A stretch of DNA of 64,000 nt, taken from NCBI RefSeq assembly GCF_000217995.1, contig NC_015676.1:1781708-1845707 (forward strand), in the 5' to 3' direction. The notes under the pieces were generated by a model, which was given only the letters and a program-made list of their open reading frames with translations, was not told the origin of the DNA and did not search any database. Shown here in pieces: positions 63,211 to 64,000 of this stretch (position 1 is its first letter; every line of letters starts with the position of its first letter). The translations under genes were made by a program, and so were the position numbers. The DNA is from Methanosalsum zhilinae DSM 4017. GTDB lineage: Archaea; Halobacteriota; Methanosarcinia; Methanosarcinales; Methanosarcinaceae.

Positions 63211-64000
63211 TTATTCAATCACAAGGTCCCTGACCTTTATTCCATCCTCACAGATACTGCCAACCACTTTTCCATTGACCATTTCAGCAGCCATTTCTGC
63301 CATTTCCCTGGGAACAACAATCACAAAACCCATTCCCATATTAAATGTTTTATACATTTCCAGGTCATCAACATTTCCCTCTTTTTGCAGGAACTTGAAG
63401 ATATCAGAGGATTCAATTGGATCATGAATGTCAAACCCAAAGTCTGTAATACGTCTCAATTTTAGCAGTCCGCTTCCTGTAATATGGGCAAGCCCATGTA
63501 CTTCCATCTTCCGGATAACGTCAAGTACCTCCATGTAGATCCTGGTAGGTTCAAGCAAAACATCACCAATTGTCCTGGATGTATCAAAGGGAAATGGATC
63601 ATGATATGAATAATCTGAAGCTTCCATTATCTTTCTTACAAGAGTGTATCCATTACTGTGAACCCCGCTGGAAGGAATACCAACAATAGCATCTCCAGGC
63701 CTTATATTCTCACCGGTAATTATTTCCTCTTTTTTTACCATTCCAAGGCATGCACCTGCCAGGTCAAAGCCCCTGATTATCTCCGGAAGAGTAGCAGTTT
63801 CACCTCCAACTATTGACATCTTTGAAATCTGGGCACCTTTTACCAGTCCTTCTCCTATCTGCTCTGCAAATATTTCACTGTGGGATTCAAGTGCCAGGTA
63901 ATCAACAAAAGCAACCGGTTCAGCGCCTGTTGCCAGCAGGTCATTCACATTCATTGCTATACAGTCAATACCGACCGTGTTCCACTTTTTCATCTCATTT
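63211..64000 (-). CDS. purM: Phosphoribosylformylglycinamidine cyclo-ligase (partial, 5' end outside window)
   Basis: The frame is open to the window edge (about 263 codons seen), so the first roughly 60-70 residues are missing; the Met at 63993 is internal. Motifs are IAMNVNDLLATGAEPVAFVDYLALE, IVGGETATLPEI, DAIVGIPSSGVHSNGYTLVR and LAHITGSGLLKL. PurM closes the imidazole ring to give AIR in purine synthesis. It is the first of the two minus-strand genes here. Length is otherwise normal at the C-terminus. Confidence 0.95.
   Translation of the reverse strand, partial: NEMKKWNTVGIDCIAMNVNDLLATGAEPVAFVDYLALESHSEIFAEQIGEGLVKGAQISKMSIVGGETATLPEIIRGFDLAGACLGMVKKEEIITGENIRPGDAIVGIPSSGVHSNGYTLVRKIMEASDYSYHDPFPFDTSRTIGDVLLEPTRIYMEVLDVIRKMEVHGLAHITGSGLLKLRRITDFGFDIHDPIESSDIFKFLQKEGNVDDLEMYKTFNMGMGFVIVVPREMAEMAAEMVNGKVVGSICEDGIKVRDLVIE

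Overview
The window is chromosomal DNA of a methylotrophic methanogen in or near the family Methanosarcinaceae. The clearest sign is a complete mtrEDCBAFGH operon (55943-60864) for the Na+-translocating methyl-H4SPT:coenzyme M methyltransferase. Other archaeal markers are PriL, PCNA, TFS, SecG (Sec61-beta), SRP19, RadB, archaeal AlaS, TrmI and ether-lipid head-group enzymes. A complete archaellum operon shows the cell is motile. A glycine-betaine type ABC transporter with two binding proteins suggests salt or osmotic stress, as in Methanosalsum, Methanolobus or Methanohalophilus. The genus is my inference. No insertion sequence, prophage or CRISPR array is visible.

Layout. 1-7488 (minus): archaellum assembly genes in the order flaD/E, F, G, H, I, J. 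FlaI carries a 617-residue intein. No flagellin gene is in view. 7716-10289: a SAM methyltransferase-like gene and two response-regulator genes. 10654-19485: information processing and cofactors, namely alaS, surE, moaA, a cbiA/cfbB amidotransferase, priL, pcn, tfs and a NUDIX gene. 19551-22876 (plus): archaeosortase artA, an archaetidylserine decarboxylase-like gene and a CDP-alcohol transferase, then moeB/thiF-like and mptD-like genes. 22877-30339 (minus): hisC, argD-like, a bactofilin-like gene, a PUA gene, rtcB with archease, an archaetidylinositol-phosphate synthase and a class II aldolase, followed by tRNA-Thr(UGU) on plus.

30563-41198 is a more accessory stretch. It holds a large PAS/GAF histidine kinase divergent from a catalase, small membrane proteins, an exported EB_dh-like protein with a CX3CH motif and a PGF-CTERM tail (a likely ArtA substrate), an AT-rich repeat tract, an unlisted 26-residue Lys-rich ORF with its own promoter and terminator, and a gltS symporter. 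41243-49928: the anaerobic ribonucleotide reductase set (glutaredoxin, nrdD, nrdG), radB, trmI, an HD hydrolase, mtnA, secG and a 32-residue amphipathic cationic ORF. 49946-54027: the betaine transporter with tandem duplicated binding proteins. 54160-55573: an HMA protein, srp19 and two conserved unknowns. 55943-60864: the mtr operon, ended by a strong terminator. 61224-64000: an RHH-domain protein, two unknowns and a purM cut by the window edge.

Several gene sets work together: FlaDE/F/G/H/I/J build the archaellum motor; ArtA with the two lipid enzymes should process and anchor PGF-CTERM proteins, and one candidate substrate lies 16 kb away; RtcB and archease form the RNA-ligation pair; Grx, NrdD and NrdG supply dNTPs without oxygen; the ProVWX transporter imports osmolytes; Mtr couples methyl transfer to Na+ export. 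Function calls rest on motifs and family knowledge read from the sequence. No database search was run.
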